The translations under genes were made by a program, and so were the position numbers. From contig NZ_JBPCCU010000006.1 of NCBI RefSeq assembly GCF_050971785.1, positions 496,001-560,000 of the forward strand: a DNA stretch of 64,000 nt. Direction: 5' to 3'. Under the pieces are notes generated by a model. The model made no database searches. It was not told where the DNA came from and saw nothing but the letters and a program-made list of their open reading frames with translations. Positions 7,921 to 16,510 of this stretch are shown here, in pieces (the stretch's first letter is position 1; each line of letters begins with the position of its first letter). The stretch comes from Actinomadura_E scrupuli. GTDB taxonomy: Bacteria > Actinomycetota > Actinomycetes > Streptosporangiales > Streptosporangiaceae.

Positions 7921-9570
7921 TCAGCTCTGGGGCTCGCGGGTGAGTCGTTGTACGGTCAGTTCGTTCGCCCGCAGCCGTGCGCGCAGCGGCTTCTTGTCGA
8001 ACTTGCCCACGGTCGTCTTCGGGATCTCGTCGAGGAAGGCCCAGTTCTCCGGGACCTGCCAGCGGGCCACCCGATCGGCGAGGAAGGCGGCGAGCTCGGC
8101 CGCCGTCGCCGTCATGCCGTCCCTGAGCACCACACATGCCAGGGGCCGTTCGTCCCAGCGGGCGTCGGGCACCCCGATCACCGCCGCCTCGAGGACCGCG
8201 GGATGGGCCGCCAGGTGGTTCTCCAGCTCCACCGAGGAGATCCATTCGCCGCCGGACTTGATGACGTCCTTGATCCGGTCGGTGATCTGGAAGTAGCCGC
8301 GGTCGTCGATGGTGCCGATGTCGCCGGTCCGCAGCCATCCGTCGTGGAACTTCTCCGGCGCGGGGTCCCGGTAGTACGAGCCGGTGATCCACGGTCCGCG
8401 CACCTCGATCTCGCCGACCGACCGGCCGTCCCAGGGCAGCTCGGTGCCGTCCTCGCCGATGATGCGCATCTCCACCCCGGCCGCGACCCGGCCCGACTTC
8501 ATCCGCCAGTCCATGTCCTCGGTGGAGCCGGGCTCGACCCCGGGAGGCGGGAACGCCATGCCGCCCAGCGGGCTGGTCTCGGTCATGCCCCAGCCCTGGA
8601 CGATCCGCAACCCGTACTGCTCCTCGAAGCGCTCCAGCAGTACGCGGGGCGCGGCGGCGCCGCCGGAGGTGCCGGCGCGCAGCGACGACAGGTCCAGGTC
8701 CTGCTGCTCACCGAGGTTGAGGATGGCGTTCCAGATGGTCGGCACGGCGGAGGCCACGGTGGTCCGCTCGGTGGCGATGCAGCGGGTCAGGTGCTCGGGC
8801 TGGAGGAACGGCCCGGGCATCTGCAGGGTCGCACCGGACAGGAACGCGCCGTACGGCAGCCCCCAGGCGTTGACATGGAACATCGGCACGATCGCCAGCA
8901 CCCGGTCGGCCTCGGTGATCCCCACCAGCGTCGCCGACAGCAGCGCCTGCGCGTGCAGGAAGGTCGAGCGGTGGGAGTAGACCACGCCCTTGGGATCCCC
9001 GGTGGTCCCGCTGGTGTAGCACATCGCCGCCGCCGAGCGTTCGTCCAGCTCGGGCCAGTCGAAGCCGGGCTCCTCCGCCGCGAGCAGGTCGTGGTAGCTC
9101 AGCACCCGCGCGCCTCCGGAGGCCAGGACGGAGGCGTCCCGGTCGCCGACGACGATGAAGGTCTCCACCGTCGGCAGCTCGCCCACGACCCGGGCCAGCA
9201 GCGGCACGAGGGTGTCGTCCACGATGACGACCCTGTCCTCGGCGTGCCCGATGATGTGGCTCAGCTGCTCGGGGAAGAGCCGGATGTTCAGCGTGTGCAG
9301 CACGGCGCCCATGCACGGCACGGCGAAGTAGGCCTCCAGGTGCTCCTGGCTGTTCCAGGCGAACGTCGCCACCCGGTCGCCGGGCCGTACCCCGAGCCGG
9401 GTCAGCGCGGCGGCCAGCCGCCCGGCATTGGCCGCGATCTGCCGGAAGGTCGCCCGCCGGGTGCCGGTGCCGGTCCACGTCACGCACTCGCTCCCGCCGT
9501 ACACGCGGGTGCCGTGCCGCAGGATCGCGGTGATCGTGAGCGGCACGTCCTGCATCGTGCTGACGATCAT
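7921..9570 (-). CDS. Long-chain/medium-chain acyl-CoA ligase (AMP-forming)
   Basis: 549 residues; ATG sits behind AAGGAG at good spacing. A full ANL-superfamily enzyme that activates a carboxylic acid with ATP to acyl-AMP and then transfers it to CoA. Motifs in order: P-loop MCYTSGTTGDPKGVVYSH (about residue 180), GWGMTETSPLG (about 330), the hinge block WLRTGDIGTIDDRGYF with DRIKDVIKSGGEWIS (about 430), and the catalytic Lys motif PKTTVGKFDKKPLR near the C-terminus. All core residues are present. An operator lies 70-89 bases upstream of the start and is shared with the TetR and MFS genes. The permease next door may import the acid that this enzyme activates. Fatty-acid chain length cannot be told from sequence; an aromatic or terpenoid acid is possible. 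Confidence 0.9.
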   Translation of the reverse strand: MIVSTMQDVPLTITAILRHGTRVYGGSECVTWTGTGTRRATFRQIAANAGRLAAALTRLGVRPGDRVATFAWNSQEHLEAYFAVPCMGAVLHTLNIRLFPEQLSHIIGHAEDRVVIVDDTLVPLLARVVGELPTVETFIVVGDRDASVLASGGARVLSYHDLLAAEEPGFDWPELDERSAAAMCYTSGTTGDPKGVVYSHRSTFLHAQALLSATLVGITEADRVLAIVPMFHVNAWGLPYGAFLSGATLQMPGPFLQPEHLTRCIATERTTVASAVPTIWNAILNLGEQQDLDLSSLRAGTSGGAAAPRVLLERFEEQYGLRIVQGWGMTETSPLGGMAFPPPGVEPGSTEDMDWRMKSGRVAAGVEMRIIGEDGTELPWDGRSVGEIEVRGPWITGSYYRDPAPEKFHDGWLRTGDIGTIDDRGYFQITDRIKDVIKSGGEWISSVELENHLAAHPAVLEAAVIGVPDARWDERPLACVVLRDGMTATAAELAAFLADRVARWQVPENWAFLDEIPKTTVGKFDKKPLRARLRANELTVQRLTREPQS

Positions 9571-9639
9571 GGGGGCTCCTTGGCCGTCTCGTGGTCGGGC
9601 CCCGGGGCGCGAGGCTCACCGGCTCGCGTCACCCAGGGG

Positions 9640-9659
9640 CATACCGACCGGTCGGTTTC
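9640..9659. promoter_or_regulatory. TetR-type operator, copy 2 (acyl-CoA ligase promoter)
   Basis: CATACCGAC-CG-GTCGGTTTC: the left arm is identical to the site at 7175 and the right arm differs at two bases. It lies just upstream of the ligase gene and 46 bases from copy 3, so both divergent genes are probably repressed by the same TetR protein. Confidence 0.75.
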
Positions 9660-9705
9660 ACGGTAGGACGGCGATGTGGCTTCCGTCAACGCTGGCCGAA
9701 CGTCC

Positions 9706-9725
9706 CATACCGCCTGGTCGGTATG
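9706..9725. promoter_or_regulatory. TetR-type operator, copy 3 (MFS transporter side)
   Basis: CATACCGCC-TG-GTCGGTATG: one base of the left arm differs from copy 1 and the right arm is identical. It is 251 bases upstream of the MFS start, in the divergent region, on the side of the permease gene. Confidence 0.75.
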
Positions 9726-9975
9726 GGTTTACCGGATCGGTGGCGGTTCTGGATTTACGACTATTGATTTGTGACTTCTATCACCGTATGGTCCACCCAG
9801 CGGTGCGCACCCGCGACAGGAATCCCCTCCGACCAGGCCCACCCCGATAGCCGTACGACCGGTGCAGCCGGCCGACGGCATACCGCCTGTACCGAGCCAT
9901 GCCGTCGTGCGGTGCCTCCCGACACCGCGTCGAGCGACGTCCTGGCCGGCCCCGCTCGCACCCGCAGGAGGCACG

Positions 9976-11643
9976 ATGACCTCGTCATCGCCGCAGACCC
10001 CCACGCTCGCGGCCCGTATCTGGGATCGGCAGCTTTCGCACTACCCCGACAACAACCGGCGCTACCTCTATCTGGCCATCGTCGTCCTCGCCACCATCTC
10101 GCTCTACTACCAGCTCTACGTGCAGTTCGCGGTGGCGACACCGATCATCACGCACTACGAGATGAGCTTCACGTTCTTCATCTGGGTCTCGGTCGTCGGC
10201 AACGCGGTCGGGGCCTTCTCCTCGCTGCTCGCCGGGCTGGCCGACCGGTGGGGCCGCGCCAACCTGGTGATCTACGGGCTCCTCGTCACCGGGCTCCTGG
10301 TCACCTTCGCGCTGCCGCACGCGCCCGACAAGTGGGCGTTCATCGTCGTCAGCGCCCTGATCGGGTTCGTCGAGGGCATCATCCTGGTCGCCACCCCGGC
10401 GCTCGTCCGGGACTTCTCCCCGCAGCTCGGCAGGGCCTCGGCGATGGGGTACTGGACGATGGGGCCGGTCATCGGAAGCCTCGTCGTCACGGTCGTGACC
10501 AGCAACACCTTCCACGGCTCCACGACCTGGCAGGACGAGATCACGTACGCCGGGATCTCCGGCCTGCTGGTCTTCGTGCTCGCCCTCGCGGGGCTGCGTG
10601 AGCTGTCGCCGCAGCTGCGCGACCAGATCATGGTCAGCCTGCGGGATCGCGCGCTGGTCGAGGCCCGGGCGAAGGGGCTGGACACCGAGCAGGCACTGCG
10701 CGGCCACTGGCGGCAGATGCTCCGCCTGGACGTCATCGGCTCCGCCTTCGCCATCAGCGTGTTCCTGCTGCTCTACTTCGCGGCGGTCGGCTCGTTCGTC
10801 ATCTACTTCACCACGGTGTTCGGGTACTCCGTGGCCCGGGCCAACGCCGTCCTCAACTGGTACTGGGCGGCCAACGCGGTGAGCCTGGTCGTCGTCGGCC
10901 TGATCTCCGACCGGCTGAAGGTGCGCAAGCCCTTCATGCTCGCCGGCGCAGTCGCCTCGATGGCCGTGCTGATCGCCTTCGCCCTGCGGGCCACCGAGCC
11001 CGGCACCGGCTACTACACCTTCGCGCTGCTGGCCGCCGGGATCGGCGTCGCCGGAGGGATCACCTACGCGCCGTGGATGGCGAGCTTCACCGAGACGGTG
11101 GAGAAGCACAACCCGGCCGCCACCGCGACCGGGCTGGCGATCTGGGGCTGGATCATCCGGCTGGTCGTCGCGGTCTCGGCCGCCTGCCTGCCGCTCGTGG
11201 TGACCAGCGTGACCCCGCTGGTCGGCCACGGCGCCCAGGTGACCGAGGCGGCCAAGGAGGCGGCACCCGCGCTGGCCGTCATCAAGGCGCATCCGCAGGT
11301 GTTCGCCGAGCTGGGCAAGTACCCGCCCGGCCAGGCGCCGGCGGCGGTCCAGCAGCGGGCGGCGCAGGAGGTCGGGCTGGCCGATCTCGCCACGGTGCAG
11401 AAGGCCGGTCCCCAGCTCGCGGTGCTCACGAAGTACGGTGCGACGGTCGAGCACGCCGCGAAGAAGAACCCGTCCCAGTGGCAGCACTGGTGGTGGGTCT
11501 GCCTGGGCGGCGAGCTCCTCTTCGTGCCGTTCATCTTCGTGATGGCCGGCCGGTGGAGCCCGCGCCGCGCCCGCGAGGACGCCGAGGCCCACGAGCGGAT
11601 GCTCGAGGAGGAGCTCGACCGGCTCACGCACGAACCGGCCTGA
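9976..11643 (+). CDS. MFS transporter (metabolite:H+ symporter type)
   Basis: 555 residues from the ATG behind GCAGGAGGCACG; an in-frame extension to 9862 has no ribosome site. There are twelve predicted helices in two halves. The MFS signature loop between helices 2 and 3 is GLADRWGRANLVIYG, with its half-repeat LISDRLKVRKPF between helices 8 and 9. The central loop is long and charged (ELSPQLRDQIMVSLRDRALVEARA). A second insertion of about 90 Ala/Gln-rich residues lies before the last helix, which makes the protein longer than usual (about 400-450). The C-terminal tail is acidic and helical. It is divergent from the acyl-CoA ligase and shares its operators, so it probably moves the acid that the ligase activates. 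Direction (uptake or efflux) is not decided by sequence. Confidence 0.85.
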   Translation: MTSSSPQTPTLAARIWDRQLSHYPDNNRRYLYLAIVVLATISLYYQLYVQFAVATPIITHYEMSFTFFIWVSVVGNAVGAFSSLLAGLADRWGRANLVIYGLLVTGLLVTFALPHAPDKWAFIVVSALIGFVEGIILVATPALVRDFSPQLGRASAMGYWTMGPVIGSLVVTVVTSNTFHGSTTWQDEITYAGISGLLVFVLALAGLRELSPQLRDQIMVSLRDRALVEARAKGLDTEQALRGHWRQMLRLDVIGSAFAISVFLLLYFAAVGSFVIYFTTVFGYSVARANAVLNWYWAANAVSLVVVGLISDRLKVRKPFMLAGAVASMAVLIAFALRATEPGTGYYTFALLAAGIGVAGGITYAPWMASFTETVEKHNPAATATGLAIWGWIIRLVVAVSAACLPLVVTSVTPLVGHGAQVTEAAKEAAPALAVIKAHPQVFAELGKYPPGQAPAAVQQRAAQEVGLADLATVQKAGPQLAVLTKYGATVEHAAKKNPSQWQHWWWVCLGGELLFVPFIFVMAGRWSPRRAREDAEAHERMLEEELDRLTHEPA

Positions 11644-11752
11644 CGGGTTCTGCCCGGGGGTTCTGCCCGGCCGTTTCGGCCTGGCGGGACCCGGCGCATC
11701 CGGCCCGGTGGCGGCGAACTGATCGCCTGCCACCGGGTCGGCGCGTGCCGAT

Positions 11753-12361
11753 CTAGCCGATGAGGACGCCGAGCAGGCACACGAAGGCGATGCCGCCGGG
11801 GACCCCGAGCAGCGCCCAGATGAGGGGCACCCGGGTGCGGCGCCGGTAGTCCCGGGCGATCCGGGCCAGCAGGAGGCCGGGCACTCCCCAGATCAGGACG
11901 GTCATCGCGAGGTTGAACCAGCTCACCCAGGAGGTGTGGGTGGCGCCGAGCGAGGTCTCCGGCGCGATGCCCACGATGACCAGGAGCTTGATGAGCAGTT
12001 CCGCCGCCGGATAGAGGATCTGGCAGCCGGCCGCCCCCCACAGCCCGCCGAGCAGCAGCGGGCCGGGCACATGACGCCCCCAGGGCCGCACGGCCGCCCA
12101 GGCCATGGCCAGCGTGAGAGCCCGCAGCGCCGAGGCGCCCACGACGATCGCGTCGGTCGCGGTGTAGGCCTGGCCGGTGAACGGCTTGGCGACCACGAAT
12201 CCCATGACGACGATGACGAACAGGCCGATGATCACGGTCAGTCCCCGTACAGGACGGTCCCCGGCGGAGCCCGTGGTGCGCGCCGAGCCCGTGGTGCTCG
12301 CGGTGCCGGTGGTGCCCGGGGTGTTCTGCCGATCCGCTGTCGCCTCGATGAGCTCGATCAC
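11753..12361 (-). CDS. Polytopic membrane protein of unknown function
   Basis: 202 residues from a GTG with AAGGGA at good spacing. A longer in-frame extension upstream is low-complexity and less likely. After a Thr/Gly/Ser-rich N-terminus (~35 residues) there are about five hydrophobic helices: VIIGLFVIVVMGFVVA; a Leu/Ala helix; LLLGGLWGAAGCQILYPAAELL; MTVLIWGVPGLLLARI; and a final IWALLGVPGGIAFVCLLGVLIG. A charged RDYRRRTR loop precedes the last helix. No transporter or enzyme motif was recognised. It converges on the MFS gene and is divergent from the MEDS-STAS gene. Confidence 0.65.
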   Translation of the reverse strand: MIELIEATADRQNTPGTTGTASTTGSARTTGSAGDRPVRGLTVIIGLFVIVVMGFVVAKPFTGQAYTATDAIVVGASALRALTLAMAWAAVRPWGRHVPGPLLLGGLWGAAGCQILYPAAELLIKLLVIVGIAPETSLGATHTSWVSWFNLAMTVLIWGVPGLLLARIARDYRRRTRVPLIWALLGVPGGIAFVCLLGVLIG

Positions 12362-12698
12362 GGCATTTCCCTTCCGCGTGGCGAGCCGCCCGCCGGCTCT
12401 GCGCACCATCCTGGAGAAAGGGGGTACGGCGCGGTTCCCGCCGGGAGGGGAACCGGCTCCCCCGCTCGGGGGGCGGGCCATCATCTGAAGGGTGGAAGCC
12501 CCTGATGTGAGCTGGTCTTTGCGGGGTTGTGGGGATAGGGGTGTTTGATGCCGTCAAATGGGGGAACCCACGCAGCCTGACCCGTGATGGCGCCTGGGAG
12601 CAGCTCGAACGGATGACGCGCTACGGTGCGGTGACGGTTCGCTGTCCGGCGGTCCGGTACAGGCCGGGACGCAGGAGCGGCCAGATCGGAGGTGGTGC

Positions 12699-13571
12699 GT
12701 GACGGTCGGCGCTGACACGCAGATCACGGATCTCACAGTGGACGATCATGCTTGCCTGACGTTCTGTGAGGCCGAGGAATTGTTCGATCTCACCGCGGCG
12801 TTCGTCCGTGACGGGCTGGCGGACGGGCTGAAGGTGGTCTGGCTGAGCGATTCGCCGCCGCTCCTGGCGCTCACCGAGCTCGCACACCGGGGGGTGGCGG
12901 TCGAGGCGCCGGCCGCGGCGGGGCAGATGGTCGTGGCCGAGAACGAGACCGGCCTGCTGACCGAGCAGGTCTTCGACACCGAGCACGCGATGGCCTGGCT
13001 GAACGGCCAGGTCGCGGCGTTCCGGCGGGAGGGCTACCCGGGACTGCGGGTGGCGGTGGACATGAGCTGGGCGTTGCGCCCCGTCGCCGGGATCGAGCAG
13101 TTGCCGGGGTTCGAGGAGAAGGTCGCCGCCGTCCTGGCGGGCACGCCGGTGTCGGTGCTGTGCCAGTACGACCGGGACCGGTTCGACCCGGTGACGCTGG
13201 CCTCGGTCGCCGCCAGCCATACCCGTTCGGTCGCGGCGGCCACCTACCATCACGACGCGGTGCTGCGGATCTGCCGGCAGTACGCGCCCTCGGGGATACG
13301 GCTCGCCGGGGAGATCGACCACCTCGCCGCCGAGCCGCTGGCGGTGGCGCTGGCGGAGGCCATCCGGCTGAAGGGGGACATCACCATCAACATGGCCGAG
13401 CTGTCGTTCATCGACGTTTCCTGTACCCGAATGATCCTCGACGCCGCGCGCAGCCTCTCCCCGCCCCGCGCGACGACTCTGCGGTGCAGTCCGGCGGTCG
13501 CCCCGAAGTTCGTCTATCTGGGCGCCACCGAGCTACCCGGCGTCAGTGTGGTGACCGTCAATGACCGGTGA
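12699..13571 (+). CDS. MEDS-domain sensor with C-terminal STAS domain
   Basis: 290 residues from GTG behind GGAGGTGGTGC. The N-terminal ~170 residues form a MEDS (DcmR-type sensory) domain: DHACLTFCEAEELFDLTAAF, then a Walker-like fold remnant with VVWLSDSPP and LRVAVDMSWALR, and VLCQYDRDRFDP. The C-terminal ~95 residues are a STAS domain (IRLAGEIDHLAAEPLAVAL; INMAELSFIDVSCTRMIL) that keeps a Ser in the D-x-S position used for phosphorylation. Family knowledge: MEDS-STAS proteins act in partner switching that controls sigma factors. It overlaps the next gene, an RsbW-like/STAS fusion, by 11 bases, so the two are co-translated and probably interact. An inverted repeat TTTGA-TGCCG-TCAAA (12544-12558) upstream could be a control site. 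Confidence 0.85.
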   Translation: MTVGADTQITDLTVDDHACLTFCEAEELFDLTAAFVRDGLADGLKVVWLSDSPPLLALTELAHRGVAVEAPAAAGQMVVAENETGLLTEQVFDTEHAMAWLNGQVAAFRREGYPGLRVAVDMSWALRPVAGIEQLPGFEEKVAAVLAGTPVSVLCQYDRDRFDPVTLASVAASHTRSVAAATYHHDAVLRICRQYAPSGIRLAGEIDHLAAEPLAVALAEAIRLKGDITINMAELSFIDVSCTRMILDAARSLSPPRATTLRCSPAVAPKFVYLGATELPGVSVVTVNDR

Positions 13572-14373
13572 CATGTCGCGCGACCGCGCAAACCAGACCA
13601 AGGAGCCCACGGACCTCGCGTCCACCAAGCCACTGCTGGATCAGGCCTTCGACGGCGACACGCTGTACTCGCTGCGATCGGCCGTGGCCGCGCACGCCAC
13701 GCACGCCGGGCTGTCCGAGGGCCGCGTGAGCGATCTGGTCGCCGCCGCCCACGAACTCGCCGCCAACGCCGTACGGCACGGTGGCGGCGCGGGCCGGCTG
13801 CGCCTCTGGAACCACGACCAGGTCCTGCACTGCCAGGTCAGCGACGAGGGCCCGGACCCGAGCTCGGACGAGCAGGACACCACGGCGCTGTGGGGCACCA
13901 CGCCCGGCAGCGGCCTGTGGCTGGTGCGCCGGCTGGCCGACCACATGCACCTGCAGACCGGCCCGTACGGCACCATCGCCGCGATCAGCCTCACCCTCGG
14001 GCCACCCGACCGGCGCTCGGAGTTCGAGGTCCGCCAGGACGACCTCGGCCACTGCACGGTGCTGACCGTCGCCGGCGAGCTGGACCTGCGGTCCGCCCCC
14101 GAGCTGACCGTCACCATCAGCGCGGCCATCGACGCCACGCCCACCCCCCGCCTGGTGCTCGACCTGACCCGGCTCACGTTCTGGGACTCCTCCGGTATCG
14201 CCGCCCTCATCACCGCACAGCAGCGCATCAACACCGCCGCGGGCGCCAAGCTGGTCCTCGCGGGCCTGTCCGAGCAGCTCAGGCGGCGGCTGCGCACCAT
14301 GGGACTCACCGACCGCTTCGTTCTGGCCGAGACGGCCCGGCAGGCCGTACGCGGTCTGTCGGCGCCCTCCTGA
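13561..14373 (+). CDS. Fused RsbW-like ATPase/kinase and STAS anti-sigma antagonist
   Basis: 270 residues. The N-terminal half is a HATPase_c_2 (anti-sigma/RsbW-type) domain. The N-box is AAHELAANAVRHGG (Glu, Asn and His present), the G1-like box is VSDEGPD, and the G2-like segment is GTTPGSGLWLVRRLAD. The C-terminal half (about residue 155 on) is a STAS domain: VLTVAGELDLRSAPEL and LDLTRLTFWDSSGIAALI, with the phosphorylatable Ser in DSSG. Normally an RsbW-type kinase phosphorylates a separate STAS protein. Here both lie in one chain, downstream of and overlapping a MEDS-STAS gene. No sigma factor gene is adjacent, so the controlled sigma factor is unknown. The gene converges with an orphan response regulator, with a 10-base gap. 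Confidence 0.85.
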   Translation: MTGDMSRDRANQTKEPTDLASTKPLLDQAFDGDTLYSLRSAVAAHATHAGLSEGRVSDLVAAAHELAANAVRHGGGAGRLRLWNHDQVLHCQVSDEGPDPSSDEQDTTALWGTTPGSGLWLVRRLADHMHLQTGPYGTIAAISLTLGPPDRRSEFEVRQDDLGHCTVLTVAGELDLRSAPELTVTISAAIDATPTPRLVLDLTRLTFWDSSGIAALITAQQRINTAAGAKLVLAGLSEQLRRRLRTMGLTDRFVLAETARQAVRGLSAPS

Positions 14374-14383
14374 TCCAGCCCGG

Positions 14384-15082
14384 TCAGCCCGCCTGATCGG
14401 CATCGTGGACCAGCAGGGCGATCTGGACCCGGTTGTTCAGCTCCAGCTTGGTCAGCACCCGCGACACGTACGCCTTCACCGTGGCGACGCTCACCGACAG
14501 CTCCCGGGCTATCTCGCCGTTGGCCTTGCCCTGGCCGATCAGCCTCGCCACGTCACGCTCGCCCGCGCTCAGCCGGCCGAGCGCGTCCCGCGCCCTGGCC
14601 CGCCGGGGATCCGTTCCGGAGGCCGCGAAATAGGACATCATCCGCCGCGTCACGGCCGGTGAGAGCATCGGCTCGCCCGCGGCGACCTGGCGGATCGCGC
14701 GTACGATCTCGGGCGGCGGAGTGTGCTTGAGCAGGAATCCGCTCGCACCGGCGCGCAGTGCCCGAAGGATGTGATCGTCGGTGTCGAACGTCGTCAGGAC
14801 GATGATCTCAGGGACCGGCTCCGCGTCCCCGGCGACGGGGCCCGCCGCCCCAGAACGGCGTGCACGCAGCAGTTCGGTGGCGGCCAGCCCGTCCACCCGC
14901 GGCATCCGGATGTCCATGAGGATCACGTCGGGGCGGTGCCGGCCGACCGCGGCGACGACCTCGGCGCCGTCGCCCAGCTCGCCCACCACCTCGATGTCCT
15001 CGGCGCCGGCCAGGATCATCGACAGGCCGGCCCGGACCAGCGCGTCGTCGTCGACGATGAGGACGCGGATGGGAGGGCTCAT
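14384..15082 (-). CDS. NarL/FixJ-family response regulator (orphan)
   Basis: 232 residues from MSPPIRVLIVDDD; an upstream in-frame ATG gives a 12-residue extension without support. The receiver domain has the acidic pair DDD, phosphoacceptor Asp in VILMDIRMP, Thr in VLTTFD and Lys in FLLKHTPPPE. A linker leads to a LuxR-type HTH (LSAGERDVARLIGQGKANGE, then ELSVSVATVKAYVSRVLTKL). It is cytoplasmic and should bind DNA as a phosphorylated dimer. No histidine kinase is adjacent: upstream are a holin-X-like gene and a tiny ORF, downstream the convergent RsbW-STAS gene. The cognate HisKA_3-type kinase must be elsewhere. Confidence 0.88.
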   Translation of the reverse strand: MSPPIRVLIVDDDALVRAGLSMILAGAEDIEVVGELGDGAEVVAAVGRHRPDVILMDIRMPRVDGLAATELLRARRSGAAGPVAGDAEPVPEIIVLTTFDTDDHILRALRAGASGFLLKHTPPPEIVRAIRQVAAGEPMLSPAVTRRMMSYFAASGTDPRRARARDALGRLSAGERDVARLIGQGKANGEIARELSVSVATVKAYVSRVLTKLELNNRVQIALLVHDADQAG

Positions 15083-15139
15083 TCGGGTCAGCGTAGCCAC
15101 CTCGGCGGCATCGGCCATGCGGGCCGTTCGGGTGCGGGG

Positions 15140-15250
15140 TCAGCGGCCGGACCCGGCCGTGCTCCTGGCGATGGCACGGGCGTCCCCGGTCTTCGCCTTG
15201 GCCGCGGTCACCCGGGCAAGGCCGCCCGGTCCACCGCGCCCGGTGCTCAT
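15140..15250 (-). CDS. 36-residue hypothetical protein coupled to holin-X-like gene
   Basis: A short frame whose ATG overlaps the TGA of the holin-X-like gene (ATGA), as in true coupled genes. The product is basic and Gly/Ala-rich (MSTGRGGPGG, then VTAAKAKTGDARAIARS). In related operons a DUF3618 protein usually occupies this place. The AAKAKTGDARA piece is faintly reminiscent of such a protein, so this may be a shrunken remnant. Coding status is uncertain. Confidence 0.35.
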   Translation of the reverse strand: MSTGRGGPGGLARVTAAKAKTGDARAIARSTAGSGR

Positions 15251-15690
15251 CGGTGTGCCCTCTCCTTGATCTCGGTGACGTCCTGGTGGGTGCTGTCGAT
15301 CGCCTGCTGGGGGACCGGCGGCAGGGCCTGCGCGATCTGACCACGGCCGGTCAGCGACAGGCCGGCGGCGACCGCCAGCAGCACCGCGCCCACGATCAGC
15401 GCCGCCGCCCACAGCGGCAGGGCGATCGCCAGTGCGGCGATCGCCGCGACCAGCACCGCCGCGACTCCGTACGCCGTGACCAGGCCCGCTCCGCCGACCA
15501 GGCCGGCGCCGATCCCGGCGTGCCGGCCCTTGTCCTTGATCTCGGCGACCGCCAGCCGCAGCTCCTGGCGCACGAGCAGGGAGACCTGCTCCGTGGCCTG
15601 CTTGACCAGCTCGCCCACCGGCTCGGAACCGGTGGCGGTGGTGGTCTCGGGTCCGGTCTGGCCGGCTGCGTCCGGTGGTGTCGCGGTCAT
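15247..15690 (-). CDS. Phage-holin-family (Actinobacterial holin-X, DUF1469-like) membrane protein
   Basis: 147 residues. A hydrophilic N-terminus is followed by an amphipathic helix ending in LLVRQELRLAVAEIKDKG, typical of holin-X/DUF1469 proteins. Two Ala/Val/Leu-rich membrane segments follow (GAGLVTAYGVAAVLVAAIAAL and LWAAALIVGAVLLAVAAGL), then a hydrophilic tail (VPQQAIDSTHQDVTEIKERA). Family knowledge: these are small actinobacterial membrane proteins of unproven role, often beside DUF3618 proteins, and are not phage genes in themselves. The downstream 36-residue frame is coupled to it. No phage structural genes are nearby. Confidence 0.8.
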   Translation of the reverse strand: MTATPPDAAGQTGPETTTATGSEPVGELVKQATEQVSLLVRQELRLAVAEIKDKGRHAGIGAGLVGGAGLVTAYGVAAVLVAAIAALAIALPLWAAALIVGAVLLAVAAGLSLTGRGQIAQALPPVPQQAIDSTHQDVTEIKERAHR

Positions 15691-15928
15691 CGAAGCTCAG
15701 CTCCTCGCCCGGGGGGATGGTGCAGTCTCCGTTCCCCACCTCACCCCGCTAAACGGCCATCACCGCCCGAATCGGCTTACCGGTCACCGCCCCCCGGGCC
15801 CGTCCGGCCGACGGCGGCCGGCCGATTGAGATCGCCGTCCCGCTGCCGGCGGCCGTACCGGCGAGTGCGCTGGTGAGCGGTCTGCGGTACCGGCCGCGAC
15901 GACGCCCGGCGGTCTGTACGGTTGTGCT

Positions 15929-16426
15929 GTGCGTGAGCTGGCACAGGTGAACGTCGCGATCATGCGGGCGTCGCTGGACGACCCGGTGATGGCCCGGTTC
16001 GCGGACGCGTTCGACCCGATCGCCCGGCTGGCCGACGAGGCTCCGGGGTTCGTCTGGCGGCTGCGCACGCCGGACGGGCACACCACGATGGTCACCGAGA
16101 GCGCCGACGGCGTGGAGCATCTGGTGATCAACATCTCGGTCTGGGCCGACTACGCGTCGCTGCACGCCTTCGCCTACCGCAGCGCCCACGGTGCCCTGCT
16201 GCGGCAGCGGGAGCGGTGGCTCCTGCCCACGCCGCAGCCGTCCACCGCGCTGTGGTGGGTCGGCCTCGGCCAACGCCCCACCGTCCATCAGGCGCTCCGG
16301 CGGCTGGCGCACCTGCGTGAGCACGGGCCCACCCCGGTGGCGTTCTCGCTGCTGCAGCAGTTCGACCCCGCCGGCCGGCCGGTCCAACGCGTCCGTGCCG
16401 GCGGCCTGCGACCCCGGACGTGCTGA
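15929..16426 (+). CDS. DUF3291 domain-containing protein
   Basis: 165 residues from GTG (MRELAQVNVAIMRA). It shows the DUF3291 pattern: N-terminal LAQVNVAIMRASLDDPVMARFADAF, then APGFVWRL, VINISVWADYASLHAFAY, and the C-terminal LWWVGLGQRPTVHQALRRLAHLREHGPTPVAFSLL. The fold is related to ferredoxin-like ABM/monooxygenase-type domains, with no proven activity. It is cytoplasmic with no signal peptide. It stands alone, divergent from the holin-X gene and convergent with the next. The extreme C-terminus (RAGGLRPRTC) is not conserved-looking. Confidence 0.78.
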   Translation: MRELAQVNVAIMRASLDDPVMARFADAFDPIARLADEAPGFVWRLRTPDGHTTMVTESADGVEHLVINISVWADYASLHAFAYRSAHGALLRQRERWLLPTPQPSTALWWVGLGQRPTVHQALRRLAHLREHGPTPVAFSLLQQFDPAGRPVQRVRAGGLRPRTC

Positions 16427-16510
16427 CGGGCGATGGTCCCGGCGCGGGCCGCGACGACCCCGCGCCCGCGGACGAGCGCGATCCGGTCGCCGCGGCACCG
16501 GGTCGGGGCG

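Noticed and set aside
15247..15690. Holin-like protein as evidence of a prophage
   Set aside because: Holin-X/DUF1469 proteins are ordinary chromosomal actinobacterial membrane proteins, and no phage structural, lysis or terminase genes are nearby.
15140..15739. Long Arg-rich minus-strand frame covering the holin-X gene
   Set aside because: Shadow of the holin-X frame. Only its last 36 codons, from a coupled ATG, were kept as a weak candidate.
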